Assembly: GCF_002742645.2 (NCBI RefSeq) | Contig: NZ_CP033875.1 | Coordinates: 2,706,001 to 2,770,000, forward strand | Source of the DNA: Caulobacter sp. FWC26 | GTDB taxonomy: Bacteria > Pseudomonadota > Alphaproteobacteria > Caulobacterales > Caulobacteraceae | Direction of reading: 5' to 3' | Length of the DNA stretch: 64,000 nt | In this document: positions 16,333 through 24,547 of the stretch, in pieces | Numbering within the stretch: the first letter of the stretch is position 1 | Layout: the number at the start of each line of letters is the position of its first letter | Notes under the pieces: generated by a model | Database searches by the model: none | Told to the model about the DNA's origin: nothing | Seen by the model: the letters and a program-made list of their open reading frames with translations, nothing else | Position numbers and translations under genes: made by a program

Positions 16333-18281
16333 AACGGGATACCGTCGTCGGGATCCAAGGCCGCCAGCCGCGCAGCGGCCCTGAACCGCCGAGCCTGTTC
16401 GGCCTGAACCGTTTCGTCGGTGTCGAGTTCAGGGTCCAAGCCAAGCTCGACCTCCTCCGGTGCAGGCGTCGCCTCAATCGGGGCATCGAGCTCCGGCTCC
16501 AGCCGTAGGCCGCCCTCTTCCTCCTCGCCTGATCTGGCGCCCTCCTGACCGGCGGAGACATGGACCGACACCCATTCGGAGACCTCGGCGGGAAGCAAGA
16601 TCGCGGGCTTCTCGGGCGGCGGCCCGACGCGAGACCCAAGCTCCTGGTCGACATAGAAGCGCGCCTTCTTCGCCCGAATGGGCGGTACGCCCGACACCTG
16701 CACCAGCGCCTCGTCGGACGGGAGCTGCATGACCTCACCGGGCGTCAGTAGCGGCCTGGCCGTCTCCTGCCGACTGACCATCAAGTGACCAAGCCAGGGC
16801 GAAAGCCTGTGCCCGGCGTAGTTCTTCATCGCCCTCATTTCTGTGGCGGTGCCGAGGCTGTCGCTAATCCGGCGCGCGGTCCGCTCGTCGTTCGTAGAGA
16901 ACGCGACCCGGACGTGGCAGTTATCGAGGATGGAATTGTTCTCGCCGTAGGCCTTGGCGATCTGGTTCAAGCTCTGCGCTATAAGGAAAGCCTTGATCCG
17001 GTACCCGGCCATGAACGCCATGGCCTGCTCGAAGAAGTCGAGCCGACCGAGCGCCGGAAACTCGTCCAACATCAGGAGGAGCTGCGGTCTATGGCGCGCC
17101 GTCTCTAAGCCCTCGGTCAGGCGCCGGCCGATCTGGTTTAGGATCAGGCGGATCAGCGGCCGGGTACGGCTGATGTCGGACGGCGGCACGACGAGGTAGA
17201 GGGTCACCGGCCGGCCCGGCGTCACGAGGTCGTCGATCCGCCAATCGCATCGCGACGTCACGGCCGACGCGATCGGATCGCGGTAGAGCCCGAGGAAGCT
17301 CATCGCAGTGGACAGAACGCCCGACCGCTCGTTCTCGCTTTTGTTCAGCAGCTCTCGGGCGGCGCTGGCCACGACGGGATGGACGCGATCGCCCAGATGC
17401 GGGGTCGCCATCATCGCCCGCAGGGTGGCCTCGATCGTGCGTCGAGGGTCGGCCAGGAAGTTGGCGACACCCGCCAACGTCTTGTCGGGTTCGGCGTACA
17501 GGACGTGTAGGATCGCCCCGACCAGCAGGCTGTGGCTGGTCTTGTCCCAGTGTGACCGGCGCTCTAGCGCGCCATCTGGATCGACCAGGATGTCGGCGAT
17601 GTTCTGAACATCGCGGACTTCGCGCGGCCCGCGACGCACCTCCAGCAGCGGATTGTAGGCGCTGGACAAGGGGTTGGTCGGGTCGAACAGCAGGACCGGC
17701 CCGATGCCAGCGCGACAGGCCGCGGTCAGATGCCAGTTCTCGCCCTTGATGTCGTGGACGACAGCCGAGCCGGCCCAGGTCAGCAGCGTCGGAACGACCA
17801 GGCCCACGCCCTTGCCCGAGCGGGTCGGCGCAAAACAGAGAACGTGTTCAGGGCCGTCGTGGCGGAGGTAGTGCTGCCCCAGACGACCAAGAATGACACC
17901 GTCCTGACCGAGCAAACCGGCGGCCTTGGCTTCGCCTTCGCTCGCCCACCGCGCCGAGCCGAAGGTGGTCACCTTCTTGGCTTCGCGGGCGCGCCAGATC
18001 GACATGCCGATGGCCACGAAGACCGCGACCAGCGCGCCGCCGGCCGCCATAAATGCGCCGGCCGCGAACACATCCGGCGCATAGGCTTCGTAGATGAACC
18101 ACCAGACGAAGAAGGCTGGCGGCGGATAGACGGGCCATGGCCCGAGATGAAACCAGGGTGGTCCCAAATGCGGCTGGAAGCCCAGCCGCCAAGCAGTCCA
18201 TTCAGTTGCTAGCCAGATGCCAGCCAAGGCCAAGAGGCCGACGACCAGGATCTGGCCCCAGAGGATCTTCGTTCCACTCAT
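16329..18281 (-). CDS. traG: TraG/VirD4 conjugal-transfer coupling protein
   Basis: A 650-aa inner-membrane ATPase that delivers the relaxase-DNA complex to the Trb channel. Two N-terminal membrane helices (about 7-27 and 73-93) precede the motor domain, with Walker A APTRSGKGVG at 151-160 and Walker B LLLMLDEFPALGRLDF around 400. The conserved IAQSLNQIAKAYGENNSILDNC lies in between-strand position. The acidic Glu/Asp-rich C-terminal tail (last ~90 aa) is typical. The gene ends inside the copG start and follows the relaxase gene by 15 bp. Confidence 0.95.
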   Translation of the reverse strand: MSGTKILWGQILVVGLLALAGIWLATEWTAWRLGFQPHLGPPWFHLGPWPVYPPPAFFVWWFIYEAYAPDVFAAGAFMAAGGALVAVFVAIGMSIWRAREAKKVTTFGSARWASEGEAKAAGLLGQDGVILGRLGQHYLRHDGPEHVLCFAPTRSGKGVGLVVPTLLTWAGSAVVHDIKGENWHLTAACRAGIGPVLLFDPTNPLSSAYNPLLEVRRGPREVRDVQNIADILVDPDGALERRSHWDKTSHSLLVGAILHVLYAEPDKTLAGVANFLADPRRTIEATLRAMMATPHLGDRVHPVVASAARELLNKSENERSGVLSTAMSFLGLYRDPIASAVTSRCDWRIDDLVTPGRPVTLYLVVPPSDISRTRPLIRLILNQIGRRLTEGLETARHRPQLLLMLDEFPALGRLDFFEQAMAFMAGYRIKAFLIAQSLNQIAKAYGENNSILDNCHVRVAFSTNDERTARRISDSLGTATEMRAMKNYAGHRLSPWLGHLMVSRQETARPLLTPGEVMQLPSDEALVQVSGVPPIRAKKARFYVDQELGSRVGPPPEKPAILLPAEVSEWVSVHVSAGQEGARSGEEEEGGLRLEPELDAPIEATPAPEEVELGLDPELDTDETVQAEQARRFRAAARLAALDPDDGIPL

Positions 18282-18296
18282 GGAGGGGACTCGCGT

Positions 18297-20009
18297 TCAA
18301 AGCCCTCTCCCCCGCTTGCGTCCGAGCGCCCAATCGACCCCTCCTCCCGGGGTCATCGTCCCTTTCACCTCCTGCCCAAGGCGGTCGTCCAAGGCCTTGG
18401 TCCAGGGCACCAACTGGAACCCGAGGCCGTCGTCGATCATCGCGAACCGGCCGGAGGCCAGATCCACCCTTCGTTGGTAGACGCCCTGCACCAGGTCGCC
18501 GGGCCGCGATGCGCCCGCTCCGGCCTGGCCGCTTGCAGCGATATTCTCGGCGACCCGCGCCAGCTCCTCAGCCTTCAAGGTGGCCAGCAAGCCCGGCCGG
18601 AGTCGGCCGGCTTGATCCGCGAGACCCAGGCGCTGCAGGTGGGCGCGGCGCGCTTCCAGGGCCTCGCGAACTTCCTGGCCGAAGCCATGATTGGCGAGCG
18701 TGGCCGGATCCTTGATGACGAGCTGGCGATCGAGCCAAGTCGCACCCGATGCGGTGACCTGACGCTCAAGGGAGAGGTCGGCGCGATGCACCAGCTCTAC
18801 GCCACGACGACCATCTTCAGCCGTCCATGATCGGACCTCGACGAGGCCGCCCACGGGGGTGTCGCCAGCGGCGCCGAGATCACGCACCCGCACGTGGTGA
18901 AGGCGGCCATCCACGCCGTCGACGACCACATAGGCTTGACCGTTCAGCTCGTCGTGGAGGCCACGGTCCGCCAACCGTCCGATCAGGGGCGCGTCTAGAG
19001 TCTCGCCATGGATCCGCAAGTCGGCCGGGTCGCGCTCGCCACGCCAAGCACGGTGCAACGTCTTGATGATGTCGCCACGCTCGCCCAGCGCTCGCAGTCT
19101 AGCCTCAATGTCTTCGGCGAGGTGCCACTGCCCGTCGGCGCCGTCGGCCAGACCCAGCTTCTGGAGGAAGCTCGCCCGCCCGAGCAACCGCGCAGGAACG
19201 TGATGATCATCCGGTCCAGCGGGGCGCAAGTCGATCAGACCGTCGGTGCCCCCAAGGTCGCGGAGCCTCCGATCCAGACTCGTCCAGCGCTCGGCCTCGA
19301 CTTCGCGGTCCAGGCTGGCCTCCAGCTCCGCAACTGTCCGAGGGCCAAGTTCCATCGAGACCAGAGCCTCGGCGCGCTGGCGCATGCCTTGGGCGATGTA
19401 GTCTCTGTCGATGATCAGGTCCTGGCCTGTCTCATCGACACCCCGGATCAGCAGGTGGACGTGCGGGTGTTCGGTGTTCCAATGATCAACGGCCACCCAA
19501 TCGAGACTGGTCCCCAGGTCCTTCTCGGCCTGAGCCATCAGCTCCCGTGTCGTCGTCCGCAGATCTTCGAGAGAGGCGGCGTCCTCGGGCGAAACGATGA
19601 ACCGGAAGTGATGGCGATCGTCCTCACAGCGGCGGGCGAAAGCCTCGTGGTCGGCCGCACCGTCGCGATCGAACATCTCCGCTGGCGCGCCGTCCCGCGT
19701 GACGCCTTCCCGTCGCAAGTAGCGCATGTGGTCGGCCAGGGGCGCGGCCCGATATCGGGAGCCGGAATGCCGGACGACCCGGGCCTTGATGACCACGCGG
19801 CGCCCGATCGAGCGCGAACGCACCCCAGCGTCCCGCCCGCGGCCTGACCGCCGGATCCGCCCACGCCCATTCAGATCGACCGCGCCGAGCCCGCTCTTGC
19901 GAGCGCCGGCCAGAACCTCCCGCACGAAGCCGCGGCCCCGCGCGCCATTGCTGGCCCCTCGGTCGCCGATGCGCCCAAGACGCAGGAAGAAGTCGTGGTC
20001 GTCAGACAT
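18297..20009 (-). CDS. RlxS/VirD2-like relaxase (DUF3363 type)
   Basis: A 570-aa relaxase that would nick oriT and pilot the strand. The N-terminal ~60 residues are Arg/Gly-rich. The relaxase domain shows SRYRAAPLADHMRYLRREGV (candidate nucleophile Tyr97 or Tyr87), HHFRFIVSPEDA, and the metal-binding three-His motif HPHVHLLIRG (181-190). The C-terminal half contains the DUF3363-like region (PRTVAELEASLDREVEAERW; ATWLDRQLV). The ATG at 20009 lies next to a region of inverted repeats proposed as oriT. Confidence 0.9.
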   Translation of the reverse strand: MSDDHDFFLRLGRIGDRGASNGARGRGFVREVLAGARKSGLGAVDLNGRGRIRRSGRGRDAGVRSRSIGRRVVIKARVVRHSGSRYRAAPLADHMRYLRREGVTRDGAPAEMFDRDGAADHEAFARRCEDDRHHFRFIVSPEDAASLEDLRTTTRELMAQAEKDLGTSLDWVAVDHWNTEHPHVHLLIRGVDETGQDLIIDRDYIAQGMRQRAEALVSMELGPRTVAELEASLDREVEAERWTSLDRRLRDLGGTDGLIDLRPAGPDDHHVPARLLGRASFLQKLGLADGADGQWHLAEDIEARLRALGERGDIIKTLHRAWRGERDPADLRIHGETLDAPLIGRLADRGLHDELNGQAYVVVDGVDGRLHHVRVRDLGAAGDTPVGGLVEVRSWTAEDGRRGVELVHRADLSLERQVTASGATWLDRQLVIKDPATLANHGFGQEVREALEARRAHLQRLGLADQAGRLRPGLLATLKAEELARVAENIAASGQAGAGASRPGDLVQGVYQRRVDLASGRFAMIDDGLGFQLVPWTKALDDRLGQEVKGTMTPGGGVDWALGRKRGRGL

Positions 20010-20145
20010 CGCGGCCGTTCCGGCCGGAGGTCCCGGATAACGCTATGAAAAGCTTACGAAACCTCTGAATTCCGGGACCAGACCGCGAATGCAGGTCCCG
20101 GAAAATCACCAACAGAACCAAGGACATGGCCCCGAAAGGTCCCGG
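20010..20145. other. candidate oriT: inverted and repeated GGTCCCGG motifs
   Basis: Non-coding DNA directly upstream of the relaxase start. A 10-bp perfect inverted repeat (TTCCGGGACC 20070-20079, GGTCCCGGAA 20094-20103) encloses 14 bp. Two further copies of GGTCCCGG lie at 20029-20036 and 20138-20145. Relaxase-proximal inverted repeats are the usual form of an origin of transfer. No nick site is recognised, so this is a positional inference. Confidence 0.45.
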
Positions 20146-20234
20146 TCCTTTTATCTCGCCATCTTTCCCGAGCAGCCAATCAGACCAAACCCGCCCTCTT
20201 CCGGCGACTTTCCCCGTCATCAGCAGGCCCGGCT

Positions 20235-21086
20235 TCATCGGCCTGCCTGCGATGTGATCGGAGGAAACAGAAGCTCTTCGAGCGGCCCGTCCTGAACCTT
20301 CGAAGTTGCCACAGCGCCGCCTATGAACAAACCTGAAGCACGCCATCCAACGACGCTTGGCGCGCGGTCGGGCCATTGCACCGACGCCATCCTGCCCACC
20401 CTAGCCCGCACGCGCGCGATGTAGGCGATGGTCTCCGGCGGCAGACTTTTTCTGCCGTCGAGGAACGCTTGGTAGCGCGCTGGGCCAGCATTGTAGGCGG
20501 CCAGGAAGCCATCCTCGCCGAAGCGATCGAACATGCGGCGTAGGTAGACAGCGCCGGCCACGAGGTTGTCGCGCTCGTCGAACGGGTCGCTTCCAAGCGC
20601 GAGGTCTATCCGCAGCTCGCGCCAGGTTGCAGGCATGATCTGCATCATGCCCATCGCCCCCTTGGGCGAGATCGCCTCCGCCGCGCCCCCACTCTCGACC
20701 CAGGCGACGGCTCGGATCCAGCTCTCCGGAAGGCCTGATCGGCGCGAGGCTTCGGCCATGTGGAGGCCAATCTCGGGCTGCTCCCCGCCAAGTGACAGCG
20801 CCGGAACTGCCTCCGCCCGACCAAAAGCCAGAGAGATCGCCAGCACGCCGGCGACGGCGGACGCGCGCAGAGCACGCGAAATCTTTGCTCTCGACCCGAC
20901 CACAAGAAGCGTGCGGCCGTGCTCGTCGCCGTCAAGGGAAGCGCGCAAGGCGCGCCGGCCATCCGGCCGCCCTTGACCGCGCCTGCGCGCGACCGCCGAC
21001 GCGGTCTTGGCCGGGACGAGGAAAGGCGACGCAAGATGGCCGAACAAGGAAACGAGGTTGGGCAGCGTCACCTCAGCGCCCCCCAT
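20235..21086 (-). CDS. lytic transglycosylase (VirB1/TrbN-like)
   Basis: A 283-aa cell-wall hydrolase that would open the peptidoglycan for the T4SS. The SLT domain occupies roughly residues 105-235: IRAVAWVESGG (catalytic Glu), GAMGMMQIMPATW, and LAAYNAGPARYQAFL. The first ~95 residues contain a hydrophobic stretch around ALRASAVAGVLAISLAFG, which may be a signal or anchor. The first 30 residues are less certain, and an internal start near 20900 is possible. The ATG at 21086 overlaps the end of traF by 19 bp. Confidence 0.9.
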   Translation of the reverse strand: MGGAEVTLPNLVSLFGHLASPFLVPAKTASAVARRRGQGRPDGRRALRASLDGDEHGRTLLVVGSRAKISRALRASAVAGVLAISLAFGRAEAVPALSLGGEQPEIGLHMAEASRRSGLPESWIRAVAWVESGGAAEAISPKGAMGMMQIMPATWRELRIDLALGSDPFDERDNLVAGAVYLRRMFDRFGEDGFLAAYNAGPARYQAFLDGRKSLPPETIAYIARVRARVGRMASVQWPDRAPSVVGWRASGLFIGGAVATSKVQDGPLEELLFPPITSQAGR

Positions 21087-21586
21087 GTCCAGATCGGATG
21101 AAGCCGTCCCACCACGGCTTGGCGCGGCAGCGGACCGAAATATCGACCGTCGAGGCTATGAGGCGCGTCGCTGTTGAGGAGAAAGACCTCCCCCTCCCCC
21201 ACTCGCCGACAGCCGCTGATACCCTTCAGCGGTCGGTGCAGGCGGTCATGCAGTAGGACCTTGGCGACCGCCTGGCCGTCTATCAGAACGCGACCGTGGT
21301 CACCGCAAACGAGCTGACCCGTGACGGCGGCCACGCGCTTGATCAGCGGCACGTTCATCGGCAAGTAGCCGCGCATCGCCATCCAGCGCGCCAAAGGCGG
21401 CGGCGGGCGAACAAGCGCCAGATCACCGACATCTGGCTCTTGGCCGGCAAGCCAGTAGAAGCCCAAGGGCGCGCTGGCCGTCGTATTGAGGACCAAGCGT
21501 TTGGTCGGCTGCACCAGGCCGCCAAAGGCCAAGAGCAGGCAGCTAACCCCGCCGGCGAGCAAGTACCGAGACGCGCCGCCGCTCAT
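21068..21586 (-). CDS. traF: TraF, S26-family pilin maturation peptidase
   Basis: A 172-aa signal-peptidase-like serine protease needed to mature and cyclise TrbC pilin. It has a single N-terminal membrane helix (YLLAGGVSCLLLAFGGLVQ). The Ser of NTTASAPLGFYWL is the nucleophile and the Lys of VPLIKRVAAVTG the general base. The C-terminal GEVFLLNSDAPHSLDGRYFG box is typical of TraF. It overlaps DUF2840 by 4 bp upstream and the lytic transglycosylase downstream. Confidence 0.92.
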   Translation of the reverse strand: MSGGASRYLLAGGVSCLLLAFGGLVQPTKRLVLNTTASAPLGFYWLAGQEPDVGDLALVRPPPPLARWMAMRGYLPMNVPLIKRVAAVTGQLVCGDHGRVLIDGQAVAKVLLHDRLHRPLKGISGCRRVGEGEVFLLNSDAPHSLDGRYFGPLPRQAVVGRLHPIWTWGALR

Positions 21587-22044
21587 CGCCCAAGTCTCCG
21601 GCGCATAAGCCAGGCGCGGTGGCGGGCGCGATCGTACGGCCTGGGCGTGAGCCCAACGCCGATCCGAGCGCCGACGTGACGCCAGTAATCCGGCGCGGCC
21701 AGGGCCGGCGCCACGCCGATCTTCTCGACCCCATCGACAGCCTCCAGAACCGATTGGACCCTGGCCCAGCCGCTGAGGCTGAGCAGGATTTCAGCGCCCG
21801 GCGCGACGCAGGGATAGGTCGTGAACGCCTCGCCGGACGTGACGGCCCGCAAGATGGCGATGTGCGACTCGACGGTTCCGTACTCGCCCGCCCGCCACCG
21901 CACGAACGCGAAGACCGAGCCGGCTGCGAACTCGACGATGCGATTGCGTCGGTCGACGATCCGCTCGGCGGCGACCTTCCCGAAGCGAATCCAGCGCTCG
22001 ATCTGCCCATCGAGCCACAGAAGATCGACCTGGGTATTCATCAC
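21583..22044 (-). CDS. DUF2840 domain protein
   Basis: A 153-aa protein of a conserved ICE family with no known biochemical role, regularly found beside the S26 peptidase and relaxase in alphaproteobacterial elements. Visible features: RIVEFAAGSVFAFVRWRAGE, ILRAVTSGEAFTTYPCVAPG, LLSLSGWARVQSVLEAVDGV and a basic C-terminus (RPYDRARHRAWLMRRRLGR). Start and stop overlap the neighbours by 4 bp. Confidence 0.85.
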   Translation of the reverse strand: MMNTQVDLLWLDGQIERWIRFGKVAAERIVDRRNRIVEFAAGSVFAFVRWRAGEYGTVESHIAILRAVTSGEAFTTYPCVAPGAEILLSLSGWARVQSVLEAVDGVEKIGVAPALAAPDYWRHVGARIGVGLTPRPYDRARHRAWLMRRRLGR

Positions 22045-22331
22045 TTGCGGCCATCGGCATGCTGAGGCCGCGAACCCGTTCCGGACGCCGGCGTGCGTTT
22101 GGCGGGCGACACAAACTGCGCGTCGGGGTCCGTGGTCGAGCGGCGCGCGGCGCGCTCCGACCAGGCCTGCAGGTCCTCCAGCGTGTAGACGACGCGGCCC
22201 CCGATCTTCCGATAGATCGGTCCAGTTCCGTATGACCGGTGCTTTTCCAGCGTGCGGTCGGAAAGTCCCAAAAAGCGCGCAGCCTCAGCCGTTTTCAGAT
22301 GCCTCTGCGGATCGGAGGGGTTGTTGCTCAT
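22041..22331 (-). CDS. AlpA/MerR-like helix-turn-helix protein
   Basis: A 96-aa protein. The HTH core HLKTAEAARFLGLSDRTLEK with GTGPIYRKIGGRVVYTLEDL is the excisionase-like winged-helix module (HTH_17) used by AlpA/Xis regulators. A disordered basic tail follows. The ATG at 22331 was chosen because it begins the conserved MSNNPSD segment; the frame remains open to 22418. It probably regulates transfer or excision genes. Confidence 0.85.
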   Translation of the reverse strand: MSNNPSDPQRHLKTAEAARFLGLSDRTLEKHRSYGTGPIYRKIGGRVVYTLEDLQAWSERAARRSTTDPDAQFVSPAKRTPASGTGSRPQHADGRK

Positions 22332-22440
22332 GACGTATCCTCGGCGACGCCTGGATAAGCCCGGCGTCGTCTGGATAGGCTGGAGCGACGGAACGCTCGG
22401 GGTGGATGGCGAAGACAAGGGCCGCCGAAAACGCCACCCC

Positions 22441-23184
22441 CTAGAGGCCGTCCCGCAGCAGCTTCAGGTACCCTCCGCGCATCAGGTTTCTTCCTGATCG
22501 CACCAACCGGATCGTCGCGTCGCGAATGGATGCAGTCCGCCACGTCTCGCGATCGACACGGTCGTGGCCAAAAACTGACCGCGCGATGTCTCGATAGCTC
22601 TCGTGCCGTTCGGCGCCATCCAAAGCCACAAGGCTACGAGCCAGGCGTGCGCGTTGAGCCATTGTCAGCCGCGATTTAGGAGCAGCGCGCCCTCGGACAA
22701 CTCTATCGAGGGCCTCGACTGCACGGACCCGAACCCCGAAATCTTGATCCAACGACAGCACGACAAGCACCGGCCCGGGAGGGGGTGTCGCCCTTTGAAC
22801 GAGCAGTTGCAGCCCCGCCACCAGCCGCAAGTGGACTCCGTCATCCGCTTGGCGCGGACCACCAGCGATCTGCTTTTCTTGCAACCGCTTGGCGGCCTGA
22901 TGACCATCGCCAATGATGGGTAGCACGATGCCCGGCGCTATCTCTGCACGCCAAAACACATCTGCGTTCTCGGCTGAAAGTTGCGGGTCTACGGGAAATC
23001 GAAGGCCCCACCGCTGATCGATCCGCGCGCCGCGCGAGCCGAATTCCGAGCGGTACTCGGGATTTCGGCGAAGGAACTCCCAAGCAAACCCTGGGACTGT
23101 CAGGTTCGCAAATGCATGCCAACCGCCGCCGGCGCCATCGCTCGGCGGCCGATCCCTTCCCGATCGGGCGTGCGGGCCAGCCAT
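22441..23184 (-). CDS. DUF2285 domain protein (ICE regulator-like)
   Basis: A 247-aa protein. The N-terminal part has FAWEFLRRNPEYRSEFG and WGLRFPVDPQL, typical of the DUF6499-type segment. The C-terminal ~100 residues (LTMAQRARLARSLVALDGAE .. SYRDIARSVFG .. RDATIRLVRSGRNLMRGGYL) are DUF2285, a helix-turn-helix-like module. Such proteins sit at the head of the tra module in this ICE class. The N-terminal ~20 residues are low-complexity and the start is uncertain. Confidence 0.82.
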   Translation of the reverse strand: MAGPHARSGRDRPPSDGAGGGWHAFANLTVPGFAWEFLRRNPEYRSEFGSRGARIDQRWGLRFPVDPQLSAENADVFWRAEIAPGIVLPIIGDGHQAAKRLQEKQIAGGPRQADDGVHLRLVAGLQLLVQRATPPPGPVLVVLSLDQDFGVRVRAVEALDRVVRGRAAPKSRLTMAQRARLARSLVALDGAERHESYRDIARSVFGHDRVDRETWRTASIRDATIRLVRSGRNLMRGGYLKLLRDGL

Positions 23185-23347
23185 CTGCCGATCGCAAATG
23201 GCCGAAGCGAAGATTGCGAGGGCCAGCAGCCTATCTGCGCTCTAATTGCTTCACCGCCGCAGCCATCTGGGGGCCGAGCATTGATTTCATACGGCGCGGG
23301 ACACAATAGAGTGGGGGCGAAACCCCAACTTCTTATTCCAATCGCTC

Positions 23348-23563
23348 TTAACGTTCAGGTCGCCGAACGAGGTCCTCTTCCGCAACGCCGAGAGCTTTTG
23401 CGATGCGCTCCAAAACATTCAATGTAATGTTTCGCTTCCCGGTCTCCACGCCCGACAGGTATGTCGTGTGGATCTCCGCCAGATGTGCGAGTTCATCCTG
23501 CGCCATGTCGCGATCGTCACGCAGCGCGCGAATATTCTCTCCAACGACATACCGCAAATTCAT
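23348..23563 (-). CDS. XRE-family HTH regulator (copy 1)
   Basis: A 71-aa single-domain repressor-type protein: NLRYVVGENIRALRDDRDMA, then ELAHLAEIHTTYLSGVETGK, then NITLNVLERIAKALGVAEED. It is paralogous to the next XRE gene upstream on the same strand (ENG/ETGKRNIT-type recognition region). An identical 21-bp motif lies about 34 bp upstream of both genes, suggesting auto- or cross-regulation. The ATG at 23563 starts the conserved domain. Confidence 0.88.
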   Translation of the reverse strand: MNLRYVVGENIRALRDDRDMAQDELAHLAEIHTTYLSGVETGKRNITLNVLERIAKALGVAEEDLVRRPER

Positions 23564-23596
23564 AAGGCACGGGCGCACGGACCCGACCGCCAGTTG

Positions 23597-23617
23597 AATA
23601 GACTATGAGTAAAGTCA
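23597..23617. repeat. 21-bp operator-like repeat, copy 1
   Basis: First of two identical 21-bp direct repeats, running from GAATAGACT to AAAGTC. It contains dyad half-sites GACT..AGTC and ACTATGAGT. It is placed 34 bp upstream of the XRE copy 1 start and is AT-richer than its surroundings. Likely a binding site or promoter core shared by the two XRE genes. Confidence 0.6.
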
Positions 23618-23655
23618 CCCCTTATCCACAGCTATAGCCGCCGCAAATCCCTTCG

Positions 23656-23868
23656 CTATCGGCGCCGTCGAACCAAGTCTTCCTCATAAACTCCGAGTGC
23701 GACGGCCAGCCGTTCAAGCAAATCTACAGTTATGTTCTTCCGACCGTTTTCAATTCCCGACAAATAGGTCGGATGTAGGTCTGCACGATCGGCAAGCTCC
23801 TCCTGCTTGAGCGATTTCGCCACACGAAATGCTCGAACATTATCGGCGATGACCGCGCGAAGGTGCAT
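23656..23868 (-). CDS. XRE-family HTH regulator (copy 2)
   Basis: A 70-aa HTH protein (IADNVRAFRVAKSLKQEELA .. DLHPTYLSGIENGRKNITVD .. LAVALGVYEEDLVRR), clearly paralogous to the gene at 23348-23563. Recognition-helix residues (HPTYLSGIENGRKN versus HTTYLSGVETGKRN) are close, so the pair may bind the same site and could form a small switch. Confidence 0.88.
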   Translation of the reverse strand: MHLRAVIADNVRAFRVAKSLKQEELADRADLHPTYLSGIENGRKNITVDLLERLAVALGVYEEDLVRRRR

Positions 23869-23900
23869 CCGCGCAAGCCGCCGTATTTAGGCTGGACTGT

Positions 23901-23921
23901 GAATAGACTATGAGTAAAGTC
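23901..23921. repeat. 21-bp operator-like repeat, copy 2
   Basis: Second perfect copy of the 21-bp motif seen at 23597-23617, here 33 bp upstream of XRE copy 2. Identity over all 21 positions and equal distance to the start codons argue for a regulatory site rather than chance. Confidence 0.6.
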
Positions 23922-24000
23922 GCTAAAAGGGGCCGTTGAATTCAGTGGAGCGCGCACGCGATGGGGCGTCCCGAAACGCCCCCGGGGCGAGGCAGTCAAG

Positions 24001-24531
24001 ATGGAAGCCACACTAAAGAACTATCCCCTTCGGGAGGCTGACTCTGGGAAGCGCGAAGCGGTTGTTCCACCGACTGTTGAAGACCTGTACAAGGACCACG
24101 CCCCCTGGCTTTCCGGCTTTCTTCGTCGCCGCTACGGCGCGGACGCCGCCGACGACCTCCTTCAGGAAACCTTTGTCCGGTTGTCACGACTTCCGCTCAC
24201 GGAGCCGCTGAAGGACCCGCGCTCCTACCTGCTCCACATTGCCACGAACTTGGCGAAGAACCGCGGCCGCGCCGCGCGCAGGCGAGCCACCGAAACGCAG
24301 GACGACAAAGCCGCCGCCAACGCGCCGGTTGAAGCCGCGCAACTTGAAGCCGTACTTTTCCGACAGATCATGCTGGCCCTGCCGCCGAAGTTGCGCGATG
24401 TTTTGGTTCTGAACCACGTTCGCGGAATGACCTATCTGGAGATCGCGGCCTTGCTCGGCATCTCGGTGAAGACGGTCGAAAAGCGCATGAGTAAGGCGCT
24501 CAAACTTTGCGCGTCGGCGCTTTGCGCCTGA
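24001..24531 (+). CDS. FecI-like ECF sigma factor
   Basis: A 176-aa extracytoplasmic-function sigma factor. Sigma2 region: LYKDHAPWLSGFLRRRYGAD, ADDLLQETFVRLSRL. Sigma4 region: LPPKLRDVLVLNHVRGMTYL, EIAALLGISVKTVEKRMSKA. It is followed after 16 bp by a FecR-like anti-sigma gene and then a TonB receptor with a signalling domain, the classic cell-surface signalling arrangement. It should direct transcription of the receptor and isopeptidase genes when ligand is bound outside. Confidence 0.93.
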   Translation: MEATLKNYPLREADSGKREAVVPPTVEDLYKDHAPWLSGFLRRRYGADAADDLLQETFVRLSRLPLTEPLKDPRSYLLHIATNLAKNRGRAARRRATETQDDKAAANAPVEAAQLEAVLFRQIMLALPPKLRDVLVLNHVRGMTYLEIAALLGISVKTVEKRMSKALKLCASALCA

Positions 24532-24547
24532 CATCTGTGGCTCGCCC

